Source of the DNA: Cystobacter fuscus DSM 2262
GTDB lineage: Bacteria > Myxococcota > Myxococcia > Myxococcales > Myxococcaceae
Length of the DNA: 64,000 nt
Assembly: GCF_000335475.2 (NCBI RefSeq)
Contig: NZ_ANAH02000015.1
Location: 186,001-250,000 of the forward strand
Direction of reading: 5' to 3'
Shown: piece by piece, positions 24,366 to 32,863 of the stretch
How the letters are laid out: each line of letters starts with the position of its first letter
How positions within the stretch are numbered: position 1 is the first letter of the stretch
Program-made: the position numbers and the translations under genes
Notes under the pieces: generated by a model
The model's input: only the letters and a program-made list of their open reading frames with translations
Told to the model about the DNA's origin: nothing
Databases searched by the model: none

Positions 24366-26234
24366 TCACGTCATCCGCAGCGCCGTCACCTCCTGGCGGC
24401 CCACGACGACGAGTCCCTGACGCGTGAGGAGCAGGCGGCTGTCGGCATCGACGAAGGGCTCGGTGTCGGGGAACTCGCGGACGACCTCCACCTTCCCTTG
24501 CCGCACTTCCACCCGGACCAGTCCCGCGTCGGTCGCCGCGAAGAGCGCCTCCCCCGCCGCGCACTTGCCCCGGAGCGTCCCCAACCACGAGCCGTCCCCC
24601 GCCTCCGCCGTCGCGCTCGCCCGCATCACCCCATCCGCCCCCAGCACCACGCAGTGGTGCACCGTGCGCCCTACCGTCTCCTCCGCGAGGAACAGCCAGC
24701 ACACCGCCCCCTCGAATACCGCCTCCGCGTCCACCAGCCTCCCCGAGGGCCAGGGCAACGACAGTCCATCCTTGAGGCCTGGACGCTCGGCATCGAAGAC
24801 GAAGGCGCCGCGCAGCGCTCCCGCCCGGTGGAAGCCCAACCCGAAGCGCGGCCCCACGAACAGCCGCGTCTGTCCCTCGAGCACCTCCCCCAAGCGCTCG
24901 GGACCGAACGCCCCGTCCCGCCACAGCGCCCCCCCTTGCGCCCAGTACCGGTGACGCGCGTTGGTCGCGAAAGCCGGACGTTGATCTGGTGTGTCCACCC
25001 CGAGCCGCTCGGGAGGCCGTCCCGGAGTGAGCACGGCGAACTCCGCCCCCTGCCCCACCAGCGTGGCCCCGCCCTGGAGCGCCCAGTGCAACGCCGGGTT
25101 CAACGGCCCCTGGAGCACCACGGAGCCATCCTCTCGCCGGTACGCCCCCCGCTCGTGGAACAGCCAGTGCGCGGTTCCATCCTCCACACAGGCGTGCAGG
25201 AGGACACCCTCCGTGGTGAACAAGCGCGTAGCTACCACCTGGCCGCGCACCGTGGTGACGGGCGTGGCCGTTCGCGTCGCGCTCGGACGGCACGTGGGGC
25301 AGGACGCCCGCGCGTGCTCCACGCCACACGAGGCGCACACGGTGAAGCGCAGCGCGTCCAGCAACGGCAGGGGAAAGGAGCCCCGCTCGTCCTCGACGAA
25401 GACGCGGTGCAACCGGTGCAGCAGTTCATCCGGAAGCACGCCGAGGGGCGTGGCCGGTTTGGGATACTGCACGTCCGGGTGGAAGACCGTGAGGCGCTGG
25501 AGCACCCGGGCCGTCGGCGTGGCCTTGGGTCCGGACGCGCGCGGGCGGTGGATGCCACCATACGGCCCCACGCATAGCAGGCTCTGCATCAACGCGACGC
25601 TGAAGGCATACCAATCACTGTCCGCGGAGGCCGGACGAGAGGGACTCAAGCCCCCCGCCTGTGCGCCCAGGCGCAGTGGATCCAGGAACCGCTCGGTGAA
25701 GACGGTGGACAGGTAGGGCCCGAACTGGAAGCTGTCCGCGTCGATGAGCCAAGCGTCCTCGCCGATGACGAGGATGTTCAAGTCATTGAAGTCCCCCACC
25801 ACCACGCCCCCGCCATGCAGCGCGCCGAGCGTGCGGTGCAGGTCCCGGAAGATCGCCGCCACCCGCGAGGACGGCACGCCCGCGCGGCGGAAGGCCGGGT
25901 CACCAAAGCGGCGCAGGGGCTCGGCGCCCTCCAGCTTGCGCATGGCGTAGCCCCGCACCTCCTTGCCCCACCGGCTCGTCGCGAGCGTCTGGGGCGACAC
26001 CACGCGCGGGGGCAGTGGCCGGGGGAACGCGGGCAGCTTGTGCTGGTGCTCGGCGAGCCGGGAGCGGGCGGCGGCCTGTTGCTCGGGCTGGGCGTCGTAG
26101 TCGGGGTGCTCGGGAGGCTTGAAGAGCTTGAGGACCCGTCCATCCCCCAGGTCGAACACATCCGCCTCGCCCCCCTTGCCGAGCGCCTTCGACGGATCCA
26201 CCCGGAGCTTCTTCCCTTCCAGATAGACGTCCAT
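24366..26234 (-). CDS. Protein kinase with zinc ribbon and C-terminal beta-rich sensor region
   Basis: 622 aa. The kinase core occupies about 15-270: glycine loop LGKGGEADVFDL with KLFK as the ATP lysine, catalytic loop VVGDFNDLNILV (HxD replaced by GD), and a metal-binding DAD in LIDADSFQ in place of DFG. A CxxC...CxxC zinc ribbon (CASCGVEHARASCPTC, about 300) follows, then about 300 residues of short beta repeats that could be a propeller. This shape fits kinases of TerY-type vWA/PP2C/kinase triads. It starts 4 bases after the PP2C stop, in one operon with it. With the HRD and DFG motifs altered, activity needs testing; substrates may include the vWA protein. Confidence 0.82.
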   Translation of the reverse strand: MDVYLEGKKLRVDPSKALGKGGEADVFDLGDGRVLKLFKPPEHPDYDAQPEQQAAARSRLAEHQHKLPAFPRPLPPRVVSPQTLATSRWGKEVRGYAMRKLEGAEPLRRFGDPAFRRAGVPSSRVAAIFRDLHRTLGALHGGGVVVGDFNDLNILVIGEDAWLIDADSFQFGPYLSTVFTERFLDPLRLGAQAGGLSPSRPASADSDWYAFSVALMQSLLCVGPYGGIHRPRASGPKATPTARVLQRLTVFHPDVQYPKPATPLGVLPDELLHRLHRVFVEDERGSFPLPLLDALRFTVCASCGVEHARASCPTCRPSATRTATPVTTVRGQVVATRLFTTEGVLLHACVEDGTAHWLFHERGAYRREDGSVVLQGPLNPALHWALQGGATLVGQGAEFAVLTPGRPPERLGVDTPDQRPAFATNARHRYWAQGGALWRDGAFGPERLGEVLEGQTRLFVGPRFGLGFHRAGALRGAFVFDAERPGLKDGLSLPWPSGRLVDAEAVFEGAVCWLFLAEETVGRTVHHCVVLGADGVMRASATAEAGDGSWLGTLRGKCAAGEALFAATDAGLVRVEVRQGKVEVVREFPDTEPFVDADSRLLLTRQGLVVVGRQEVTALRMT

Positions 26235-26238
26235 GGCG

Positions 26239-27045
26239 TCAGTTCCTCTCCCGCTGGCGGCGCAGGATGACGAGGGTGGTGTCGTCGGCGAGCAGGCCCG
26301 GCACGCGCACGAGGCGCCGGGCGGTGAAGTCGGCGCGGACGGACTCGCGGTTGAGCAGCGACAGGCGGCGGCGCAGCGCGTCCGGATGGGTGAAGTACCG
26401 GTCCTCGGTCCACAACCGCGACAGCGGCCCCACGGGCTCGTCGCTGTCGGGGACGCACGCCCCGGCGAGCCCGCCCAGGTCCGCGGCCCCGTCCGTGCCG
26501 AGCACCAGCGAGTGCACCTCCGCCGTGGGCCTCAGCGCCAGGGAGCACAGCGAGCCCGTGCCCGGTTTGAACAGGCCATAGGCGAGGTATGGCGGCGCGT
26601 TCCCGGGAAAGGGGCCGATCGGATGGACCTCGCCATTGAGGGCCCAGAGTCCATCCCCCGCGCAGAAGACGAGCGCCTCGTCCGGGGTGAGCACGGCGCC
26701 CACGAGCGTGAAGAGCAGGGCCTCGCCCACGGCCGAGGGCCCCAGTTCCCGGGCGAGCCCTCCCAGGAAGCACAGCAGGTCCGCCTCCAGCCGCGCGAGG
26801 AAGCCGGGCGAGCCGGGTGACAGGCCCTCCTCCAGCAGCGCGAGCGCGCCCTCCACGGCGCGACGGGCACCGAGCTGCGCGCCCAGCTCGCTCTGGCGCC
26901 CACTGCCACACCCATCCGCGACGGCGGCGGCGAGGCCCCGGGGGCCTGTCCGGGTGAAGAAAGCATCCTGGTTGTTGCGCCCCGCCCGGGCATGTTCCCG
27001 GCCCTGGACGGTGGCGGCGGCGAGCTCGAAGGGCAACGGCGACAT
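26239..27045 (-). CDS. PP2C-type protein phosphatase
   Basis: 268 aa. The metal-site motifs of the PPM family are present: RNNQDAF near the N-terminus, ADGCGSG, GTDGAAD and DDTTLVIL at the end. No signal peptide or membrane helix, so cytoplasmic. It is the first gene of an operon with the kinase, whose start is 4 bases downstream, so the pair probably add and remove phosphate on the same targets. The 77-base gap to nrtR holds a palindromic operator identical in layout to the one before the nicotinamidase gene. Confidence 0.9.
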   Translation of the reverse strand: MSPLPFELAAATVQGREHARAGRNNQDAFFTRTGPRGLAAAVADGCGSGRQSELGAQLGARRAVEGALALLEEGLSPGSPGFLARLEADLLCFLGGLARELGPSAVGEALLFTLVGAVLTPDEALVFCAGDGLWALNGEVHPIGPFPGNAPPYLAYGLFKPGTGSLCSLALRPTAEVHSLVLGTDGAADLGGLAGACVPDSDEPVGPLSRLWTEDRYFTHPDALRRRLSLLNRESVRADFTARRLVRVPGLLADDTTLVILRRQRERN

Positions 27046-27065
27046 GGCGCTCCTCCCCTGACTCC

Positions 27066-27102
27066 GTGTTCGACGGACACCAACTTAGTGTCGCATCAAC
27101 AC
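27066..27102 (-). promoter_or_regulatory. Concentric palindromic operator upstream of the PP2C-kinase operon
   Basis: The inner palindrome is GACACCAACTTAGTGTC (27076-27092), differing from the site at 22027-22043 at one base. Outer arms GTGTT (27066-27070) and AACAC (27098-27102) are placed 18 bases from the centre, as in the other site. It lies between nrtR (stop at 27123) and the PP2C start (27045). Confidence 0.75.
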
Positions 27103-27122
27103 GAAGTCAACGAGGAGAGGCG

Positions 27123-27812
27123 TCACAGCTCGAAGTTGAAGCCGGCCTTCTCCAACTGTTTGTATTTCTTGTGGTCGAAGCGGTAGAGGCGCGCGGCGCG
27201 GTGGGAGACGTCCTGCTCCACCTCGTCGAGTTCCTCGAGCAGGCCCATGGCGAGCAGCTTCTTGCGGAAGTTGCGCTTGTCGAGCTCGCGCTCGAGGATC
27301 TTCTCGTACAGGCGCTGGAGCTGGGTGAGGGTGAACTTGGGGGGAAGCAGCTCGAAGCCCAGGGGCTGGTAGCGCACCTTGCCCTTGAGGCGCTGGAGCG
27401 CCGTGGCGGCGATGTCGGCGTGGTCGAAGGCGAGCCTGGGCATGTCCCAGACGGGGAACCAGGCGGCCTCGCGCGCGTCGGTGGCGGCGTGGACGCGGTG
27501 GTCGGACAGCTTCACCAGGGCGAAGTAGGCCACGCTCACCACCCGGTCGCGCGGATCCCTCCCCGGGGCGCCGAAGGTATAGAGCTGCTCCAGGAGGACG
27601 GGGCGGATGCCGGCCTCTTCCTGGAGCTCGCGGCGCGCGGCGTCCTCGAGCGACTCGTCCATGCGCACGAAGCCGCCCGGCAGGGCCCACCGGCCCTGGA
27701 AGGGCTCCAGGTCCCGGCGGATGAGGAGCACCTTCAAGTCCTCCTCGTCCAGGCCGAACACCACGCAATCCACCGTCAACGCCGGGCGCGGGTACTCATA
27801 GGTATGGCTCAC
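27123..27812 (-). CDS. nrtR: NrtR-type Nudix-domain transcriptional regulator
   Basis: 229 aa from GTG 27812 (GGAGG 8 bases upstream). The N-terminal Nudix domain keeps an intact box, GFVRMDE-x7-RELQEEAGI, so it might still hydrolyse ADP-ribose. In many NrtR proteins this site only senses ligand. The C-terminal 80 residues form a winged helix ([21 protein letters not shown], then YRFDHKKYK). Known NrtR proteins repress NAD salvage genes and release DNA on binding ADP-ribose. The nearby nicotinamidase gene and two matching palindromes support the same role here. There is no matching palindrome in front of nrtR itself, so autoregulation is not apparent. Confidence 0.88.
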   Translation of the reverse strand: MSHTYEYPRPALTVDCVVFGLDEEDLKVLLIRRDLEPFQGRWALPGGFVRMDESLEDAARRELQEEAGIRPVLLEQLYTFGAPGRDPRDRVVSVAYFALVKLSDHRVHAATDAREAAWFPVWDMPRLAFDHADIAATALQRLKGKVRYQPLGFELLPPKFTLTQLQRLYEKILERELDKRNFRKKLLAMGLLEELDEVEQDVSHRAARLYRFDHKKYKQLEKAGFNFEL

Positions 27813-27885
27813 GGCGGCTGCCTCCGCTGGGATCGTGTCCCGCCGCCCTTAGAGGCTCGGGCGGGACGCGGTCAAGCGGAGCGTG

Positions 27886-28899
27886 TCACGCGCTCGCGAC
27901 GAGCCGGCCCAACTGCCGCCAGTCCACGAGGTTCACGGACTCCTCGGCGAGGGAGAACTCCAGCGAGCGGCGGATGCCCATGATGTCGCCCCCCATCTGG
28001 AAGGGGATGTCGCGGTCGAAGTCCATGCGCAGGCGCTCGACGAAGAAGTCGTGCATGCCGGGCATGGGGTGCTGGCCGCGCCACAGCTTGAACACGTTGC
28101 GCGCGCCCTCCAGCGCTCCCACGCCATAGACGCGCACGGACAGGCGGTGGGGCACGGCCTGGGCGAAGGGGAAGGCCTTGAAGCCGAAGCCGAACTCGGG
28201 CGTGGTGGCCGCCCCGCACACTCCGATGGGCCCGTCGTAGAGCAGCGCGCCCGTCTCCCCGCCCGGCATGGGGATGACCCGGCCCTGCGCGTCCACGGTG
28301 AGCGCGGGCGCCCCCAGGTTGAAGACCTTCGCCCGCAGGTCCGCATTGCCCAGCAGGTGCCGGGGAATGGTGCGGGTGGCCAGGGCGCCCAGGTAGCCGC
28401 GCAGGCCCGCGTTCGCCTCGCGCAGGGGCCCGGCCGGGAACCTCGCCAGGTTGTCCTTGAAGTCCTGCAGGGCCTCCGCGTCCCACCCCGTCCCGGCGAA
28501 GGGCGCCACCCGGCCCTCCAGCCCCACGAGCGAGAAGGGACGCAGCGGCGGCAGGCGCTCGCCACACCGGGCGAGCTGACGCAGGGCGACTGAAGCACTC
28601 GGCGCCCCGGTGACGCGCGCCCACGCATTGCCCGTGCCCAGCGGCAGCACGCCAATGGCCGGCAGCGCCAGCCCCTGCGCGCGCATCTCGTTGATGAGCC
28701 CGGTGATGGTGCCGTCCCCTCCTCCGGCCAGCAGCAACGTGGGGGGATCCTGCCGCAGGGTGCCGCTGATCCACGACCGCGCGTCCTCGAGGGAGCGGGT
28801 GAGCGCCAGACGGGCACGGGGGAAGAGACGCCGCACCAGACCGCCGACCTTCTCGGAGCCGCGGCGTGCGCGCAGGTTGACCATCACGGCGAGATTCAT
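27886..28899 (-). CDS. Diacylglycerol/sphingosine-kinase family lipid kinase
   Basis: 337 aa. The DAGK catalytic domain has the nucleotide loop LLLAGGGDGTITGLINEM and the following PLGTGNAWARV, both hallmarks. The C-terminal beta-sandwich half contains GTGWDAEALQDFK. No signal or membrane helix. Phosphorylates a lipid alcohol such as diacylglycerol, or a related long-chain substrate; the family does not tell which. It lies 73 bases upstream of nrtR on the same strand but has its own flanking sequence, and no functional link is clear. Confidence 0.88.
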   Translation of the reverse strand: MNLAVMVNLRARRGSEKVGGLVRRLFPRARLALTRSLEDARSWISGTLRQDPPTLLLAGGGDGTITGLINEMRAQGLALPAIGVLPLGTGNAWARVTGAPSASVALRQLARCGERLPPLRPFSLVGLEGRVAPFAGTGWDAEALQDFKDNLARFPAGPLREANAGLRGYLGALATRTIPRHLLGNADLRAKVFNLGAPALTVDAQGRVIPMPGGETGALLYDGPIGVCGAATTPEFGFGFKAFPFAQAVPHRLSVRVYGVGALEGARNVFKLWRGQHPMPGMHDFFVERLRMDFDRDIPFQMGGDIMGIRRSLEFSLAEESVNLVDWRQLGRLVASA

Positions 28900-29292
28900 G
28901 GCGGCCCTACTTTTCGCTGATCCATGTCATGGAGTTGTCACGGAGAGCGCGTCCATCCGACATCCGGGGGAAGATGGCCACGCCGTCCCACCGGGCAGGG
29001 TATGGCCCAAGGCCTCCCCGCCGGGCAAGCAGGATGGCGTCCGGGTCGTTCCACCGCCCCGGATGCGCCGTCCATGCTCGGGACGGCGGCTCGGGCAGAC
29101 GTGCGCTGGGCCCCCCGTCCCCGAGCGGAGGACACCGTGATGGGTAGGCCGCGTGGGACCCGTCCAAGGTCGCGAAATGACAGCGGTTGGGGGCGGAACC
29201 GGGCGGGTTGTGGGCGGGGCCCGGCGGCTGCTATCTGGGCGCCTCGGTTCCCGGTCCGCTCCGGAACGGGCCCTGCAACCGCGCGCCCCACC
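28900..29292. other. Intergenic region between divergent genes
   Basis: 393 bases upstream of both the lipid kinase gene (minus) and the PEGA gene (plus). It must hold both promoters, but I see no convincing -35/-10 pair. Apparent reading frames here have no ribosome sites and are not supported. The last 120 bases are a G-rich run on the plus strand. Confidence 0.5.
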
Positions 29293-30777
29293 ATGACCTT
29301 TTCTTCCAGATTCAACCCGGTGGCGGTGGTGCTCGCCCTCGCGCTCGGTGGCATGACGCAGGCAGCGCCCCGCCGGGCGGTCCTCGCCAGCGGCGATTGC
29401 AAGGACGCCGCGCTCAGCAGCCAGACCAAGGCCCTCCACGACACCCTGTCGGCCCGCGCGGGCGAGAACGTGCTGACGCCCGCGGACTTCGCCGAGCGCC
29501 TGTTCCCCCCACCCTCCGGAAGCCTCGCGGACATCCAGCGCCAGTTCGAGGCCGCCCGGGGCCAGTTCTACGAGGCGCGCTATACCCGGGCCACGCAGGC
29601 CCTGGGCGAGGTGCTCGAGCAGGTGGTCCGGCTCCCGGTGGGGGAGACGCGCTGGAAGCTGTTCGTCGACACCTGGCTGTTGCAGGGCATGACGTTGCGC
29701 GCGCTCGGCCGGATGAAGGAGAGCGACGACGCCTTCCTCAACGTGTTGCGGCTGGATGCGCAGTACCAGCTCGATCCCGACGACTACACGCCCTCCACCC
29801 GGCAGCTCTTCGACAAGTTGCGCCGCGAGCTCGCCCGGACGCGCAAGGTGCGGCTCTCGGTGACGTCCACCCTGCTCTCCTCCGAGGTGTTCCTCGATGG
29901 CCGGAGCGTGGGGCAGACTCCGCTGACGCTGGAGGTGCCGCCCGGCACCTATGCGCTCACACTCAAGAAGGCAGACGCCGTGAGCTTTCCGCGTCAGCTC
30001 TCCGTCCAGGGAGAGGAGACGCTGGTGCAAGTGGATCTCGCCTACGAGGGCGCCGTGTCGGCCACGCCCTTTCCCTGCCTCGCCACTCCCGAGGAGGGCG
30101 AGCAGGGCCTGTCGCACGCGGTACGGCTGGGTGGAACGCTGGGCGTGGAGGAAGTCATCGTGGTGCGCCTGGAGGGAGCGAGCAGCGGGCCCAAGTGGCT
30201 CGCCGCCACCGTGCTCAACGTGGAAGGCGCGCAGAAGCTGCGCGAGGGGGGTTTCAAGACACGTGGGCTCGATGCCCCGGTCGAGTCGCTCTCCGCGCTG
30301 GTGGACTTCATCACCACCGGCAAGGAGCAGCCCAGCGTCGTGGTCGCCCAGCCCAATCTCCAGCCGCCCTGGGAGGCTCCGCTCCCCTCCGCCGTGAGTG
30401 CCACGAGGCCCGAGCCCTCCGGCCCGAGCGCCACGCGCGTGGTGTCGTACGTGACGCTGGGCGTGGGGGTGGCGGCCCTGGCGGCGGCGGGAGGAGTGCG
30501 CCTGTCCGCGGAGCAGGAGTGGGCGGAGCTGCAACGTGGCCATCTCAATGAGAACGGCCGTGTGGAGGCCGATGACGACACGGGCCGGCGGCTCGTGGGT
30601 CAGCTCTCGCGCAAGGGCCAGGTGCTGACGGGGCTGCTCATCGGCTCGGGGGCGGCGCTCGCCACGGGCGCGGTGCTCTTCCTCGTGTCGCCCTCGCCCC
30701 GCGCTCCTCCCGCGGTGTCGGTGGACGTCACGGCGGGCCCGGGCGGAGCGGGCGCCTCGCTGTCGGGGACGTTCTGA
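29293..30777 (+). CDS. PEGA-domain envelope protein
   Basis: 494 aa with a signal peptide (VAVVLALALGGMTQA) from the ATG at 29293. A helical, TPR-like region (about 70-190) precedes one PEGA domain (SSEVFLDGRSVGQTPLTLEVPPG...). A second alpha/beta part is followed by a Pro/Ser linker and two hydrophobic helices near the end (VSYVTLGVGVAALAAAG and GLLIGSGAALATGAVLFLV). The mature protein is thus probably periplasmic and anchored at the C-terminus. PEGA domains are thought to bind surface carbohydrate. The M64 peptidase gene starts 28 bases downstream on the same strand. Confidence 0.8.
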   Translation: MTFSSRFNPVAVVLALALGGMTQAAPRRAVLASGDCKDAALSSQTKALHDTLSARAGENVLTPADFAERLFPPPSGSLADIQRQFEAARGQFYEARYTRATQALGEVLEQVVRLPVGETRWKLFVDTWLLQGMTLRALGRMKESDDAFLNVLRLDAQYQLDPDDYTPSTRQLFDKLRRELARTRKVRLSVTSTLLSSEVFLDGRSVGQTPLTLEVPPGTYALTLKKADAVSFPRQLSVQGEETLVQVDLAYEGAVSATPFPCLATPEEGEQGLSHAVRLGGTLGVEEVIVVRLEGASSGPKWLAATVLNVEGAQKLREGGFKTRGLDAPVESLSALVDFITTGKEQPSVVVAQPNLQPPWEAPLPSAVSATRPEPSGPSATRVVSYVTLGVGVAALAAAGGVRLSAEQEWAELQRGHLNENGRVEADDDTGRRLVGQLSRKGQVLTGLLIGSGAALATGAVLFLVSPSPRAPPAVSVDVTAGPGGAGASLSGTF

Positions 30778-30805
30778 CGGCGGGCTTCGAGTACGGTGCC
30801 GGGCC

Positions 30806-32224
30806 ATGAACCTCCTGCTGGCCCTGCTCCTGGCCGCGAGCCCCGCCGCCGCTCCAGGCCCCCGTACCTTCCGCGTCGACTACTTCCATACCGGCAACGC
30901 CACCGAGGAGCGCTTCAGCCTCGATCGGCTCGTGGTGGAGCCCCTGCCCTGGCCCGGCAACCCCTCGCGCGCCATCGACGAGAGCAACCTCGGCAAGTAC
31001 CTCTTCGAGGTGAGGGACCGGGACACCAACCGCCTGCTCTACTCGCGCGGCTTCGCCTCCATCTACGGCGAGTGGGAGACGACGCCCGAGGCGCGCGAGG
31101 TGAACCGCACCTTCCACGAGTCGCTGCGCTTCGCCGCGCCGGACAAGCCCGTGCAGGTGCTGCTCAAGAAGCGGGCGAAGGACAACTCCTTCCGCGAGGT
31201 GTGGAGCCTGACGGTGGACCCCGAGGATCCCTTCGTCGACCCCGCCCCGCCCGCCACGCCCGGCGCGCTGCTCAAGCTCGTGGAGGGAGGCGCGCCCGCG
31301 GACAAGGTGGACGTGCTCATCCTGGGGGATGGCTACACGGAGAAGGAGCGCCCCAAGTTCGAGAAGGACGCGCGGCGGCTCGTGGACATCCTCTTCACGT
31401 TCTCGCCCTTCAAGGAGCGCAAGCGCGACTTCAACGTCTGGGGGCTGATGCCGGCCGCGCGGCAGTCCGGCATCTCCCGGCCCTCCACGGGCATCCACCG
31501 GGACCCGCCCGTGGGCTCCACCTATGACGCCTTCGGCAGCGAGCGCTACGTGCTCACCTTCGAGAACCGGCGCTTCCGGGACATCGCCGCGTTCGCCCCG
31601 TACGAGTTCGTGGAGATCCTCGTCAACGGCAACACCTACGGCGGGGGAGGCATCTTCGGCCTCTACAGCACCGTGGCCGCCGACAGCCTCTGGTCCCCCT
31701 ACGTCTTCGTGCACGAGTTCGGCCACCACTTCGCGGGGCTCGCGGACGAGTACTACACCTCCGAGAGCGCCTATGCGCCGAGCGAGGAGCGCGTGGAGCC
31801 GTGGGAGAAGAACGTCACGGCGTTGAAGGACCCGGCGCGCCTCAAGTGGAAGGCGTGGGTGACGCCCGGCACGCCGCTGCCCACGCCCTGGGCCAAGGAC
31901 GAGTACGAGGCGCACGCGCGCGAGGTGCAGGAGCAGCGCCGCCGCATCCGCGCCGAGCGCCGTCCCGAGTCGGACATGGACGCGCTCTTCACCCGCCAGC
32001 GCGATTGGGAGGAGGCCTTCTTCCGCGCCCAGCCCGCCGCGAAGCAGACGGGCGCCTTCGAGGGGGCCATGTACGAGGCCCGGGGCTATTACCGGCCCCA
32101 GCTGGACTGCGTGATGTTCACCCGCGACCGGGTGCCCTTCTGCTCCGTGTGCCAGCACGCCCTGTCCGAGGTCATCGACCTGTACGCCGGCCCCCCGGGC
32201 AAGGTCCCCGCCTCACCGAAGTAG
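30806..32224 (+). CDS. M64 family zinc metallopeptidase, secreted
   Basis: 472 aa with a short signal peptide (LLLALLLAASPAAA). An N-terminal M64 beta domain (about 20-130) precedes the peptidase part: VDVLILGDGYT, then a zinc site His303-Glu304-x-x-His307 in VHEFGHHFAGLADEYY with the usual following Asp-Glu. The family was named for an IgA-cleaving enzyme of Thomasclavelia; many members have unknown targets. It is 28 bases after the PEGA gene, so probably co-transcribed, which suggests a joint role at the cell surface. Confidence 0.88.
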   Translation: MNLLLALLLAASPAAAPGPRTFRVDYFHTGNATEERFSLDRLVVEPLPWPGNPSRAIDESNLGKYLFEVRDRDTNRLLYSRGFASIYGEWETTPEAREVNRTFHESLRFAAPDKPVQVLLKKRAKDNSFREVWSLTVDPEDPFVDPAPPATPGALLKLVEGGAPADKVDVLILGDGYTEKERPKFEKDARRLVDILFTFSPFKERKRDFNVWGLMPAARQSGISRPSTGIHRDPPVGSTYDAFGSERYVLTFENRRFRDIAAFAPYEFVEILVNGNTYGGGGIFGLYSTVAADSLWSPYVFVHEFGHHFAGLADEYYTSESAYAPSEERVEPWEKNVTALKDPARLKWKAWVTPGTPLPTPWAKDEYEAHAREVQEQRRRIRAERRPESDMDALFTRQRDWEEAFFRAQPAAKQTGAFEGAMYEARGYYRPQLDCVMFTRDRVPFCSVCQHALSEVIDLYAGPPGKVPASPK

Positions 32225-32337
32225 CCTGGCCGCCTGGTCCGGGAGCGGGGACTCGGGCCCGGGCCATCACTCCGCGCGGACCCGGGTGCCATTCCGACGC
32301 GACGTCTCCAACCTGACACGAAAGGAGGCGGACACCC

Positions 32338-32790
32338 ATGATGCATACCCAGCAGACGGAGTCCTGGTCTGGTGAGGGCGTTGGAACGAGCGCGGAGTCC
32401 TTCCTCGCGCGAATCAACCGCGAGGTCCCCGAGTACCCTCCGACCGATGCGGCCGAGGCCGTCATCTGCGCGCTGTGCGAGCGGCTCCCCGGTGGGCTGG
32501 TGCAGGAGATGAAGGAGCAGCTCCCCGAGAGCCTGCGTGAGCTCTTCCAACATTGTTGGAAGGAGCGGAGCGCGAACGCGCGCAAGTTCGACAAGGATGA
32601 CTTCTATCTGGATGTCGCCGAGCACCTGCAGGTCGACGCCGAGCAGGTCCGGCTCGTGCTGCACGTGGTCTTCGCGTCCATCCACTCGCAAATCACCGAG
32701 CGGCTGGCGCAGCGGATTGCCCGGGAGATGCCGCCCAACGTGAGCGGGACGTGGGACGCGGCGCGCCGCGCCGCCGATCTGCCCCGCTGA
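32338..32790 (+). CDS. DUF2267-family protein
   Basis: 150 aa with strong ribosome site AGGAGG upstream. Two helical repeats of the DUF2267 type are visible: CALCERLPGGLVQEMKEQLPESLRELF, and the FYLDVAEHLQVDAEQVRLVLHVVF region followed by ERLAQRIAREMPPNV. No signal or catalytic motif. Such proteins are widespread and have no settled function. It converges on the SIMPL gene with a strong terminator hairpin between. Confidence 0.82.
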   Translation: MMHTQQTESWSGEGVGTSAESFLARINREVPEYPPTDAAEAVICALCERLPGGLVQEMKEQLPESLRELFQHCWKERSANARKFDKDDFYLDVAEHLQVDAEQVRLVLHVVFASIHSQITERLAQRIAREMPPNVSGTWDAARRAADLPR

Positions 32791-32808
32791 GGCACTGGGG
32801 AGGCAGGG

Positions 32809-32836
32809 GGCCCCGGGGACGCGTGTCTCCGGGGCC
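32809..32836. terminator. Bidirectional terminator hairpin
   Basis: GGCCCCGGGGAC (32809-32820) pairs with GTCTCCGGGGCC (32825-32836), a 12-bp stem with one mismatch and a 4-base loop, followed by TCTT. It lies between the convergent DUF2267 and SIMPL genes. Confidence 0.7.
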
Positions 32837-32863
32837 TCTTCGCGTTCGCGTGGGGAGCGCGGA

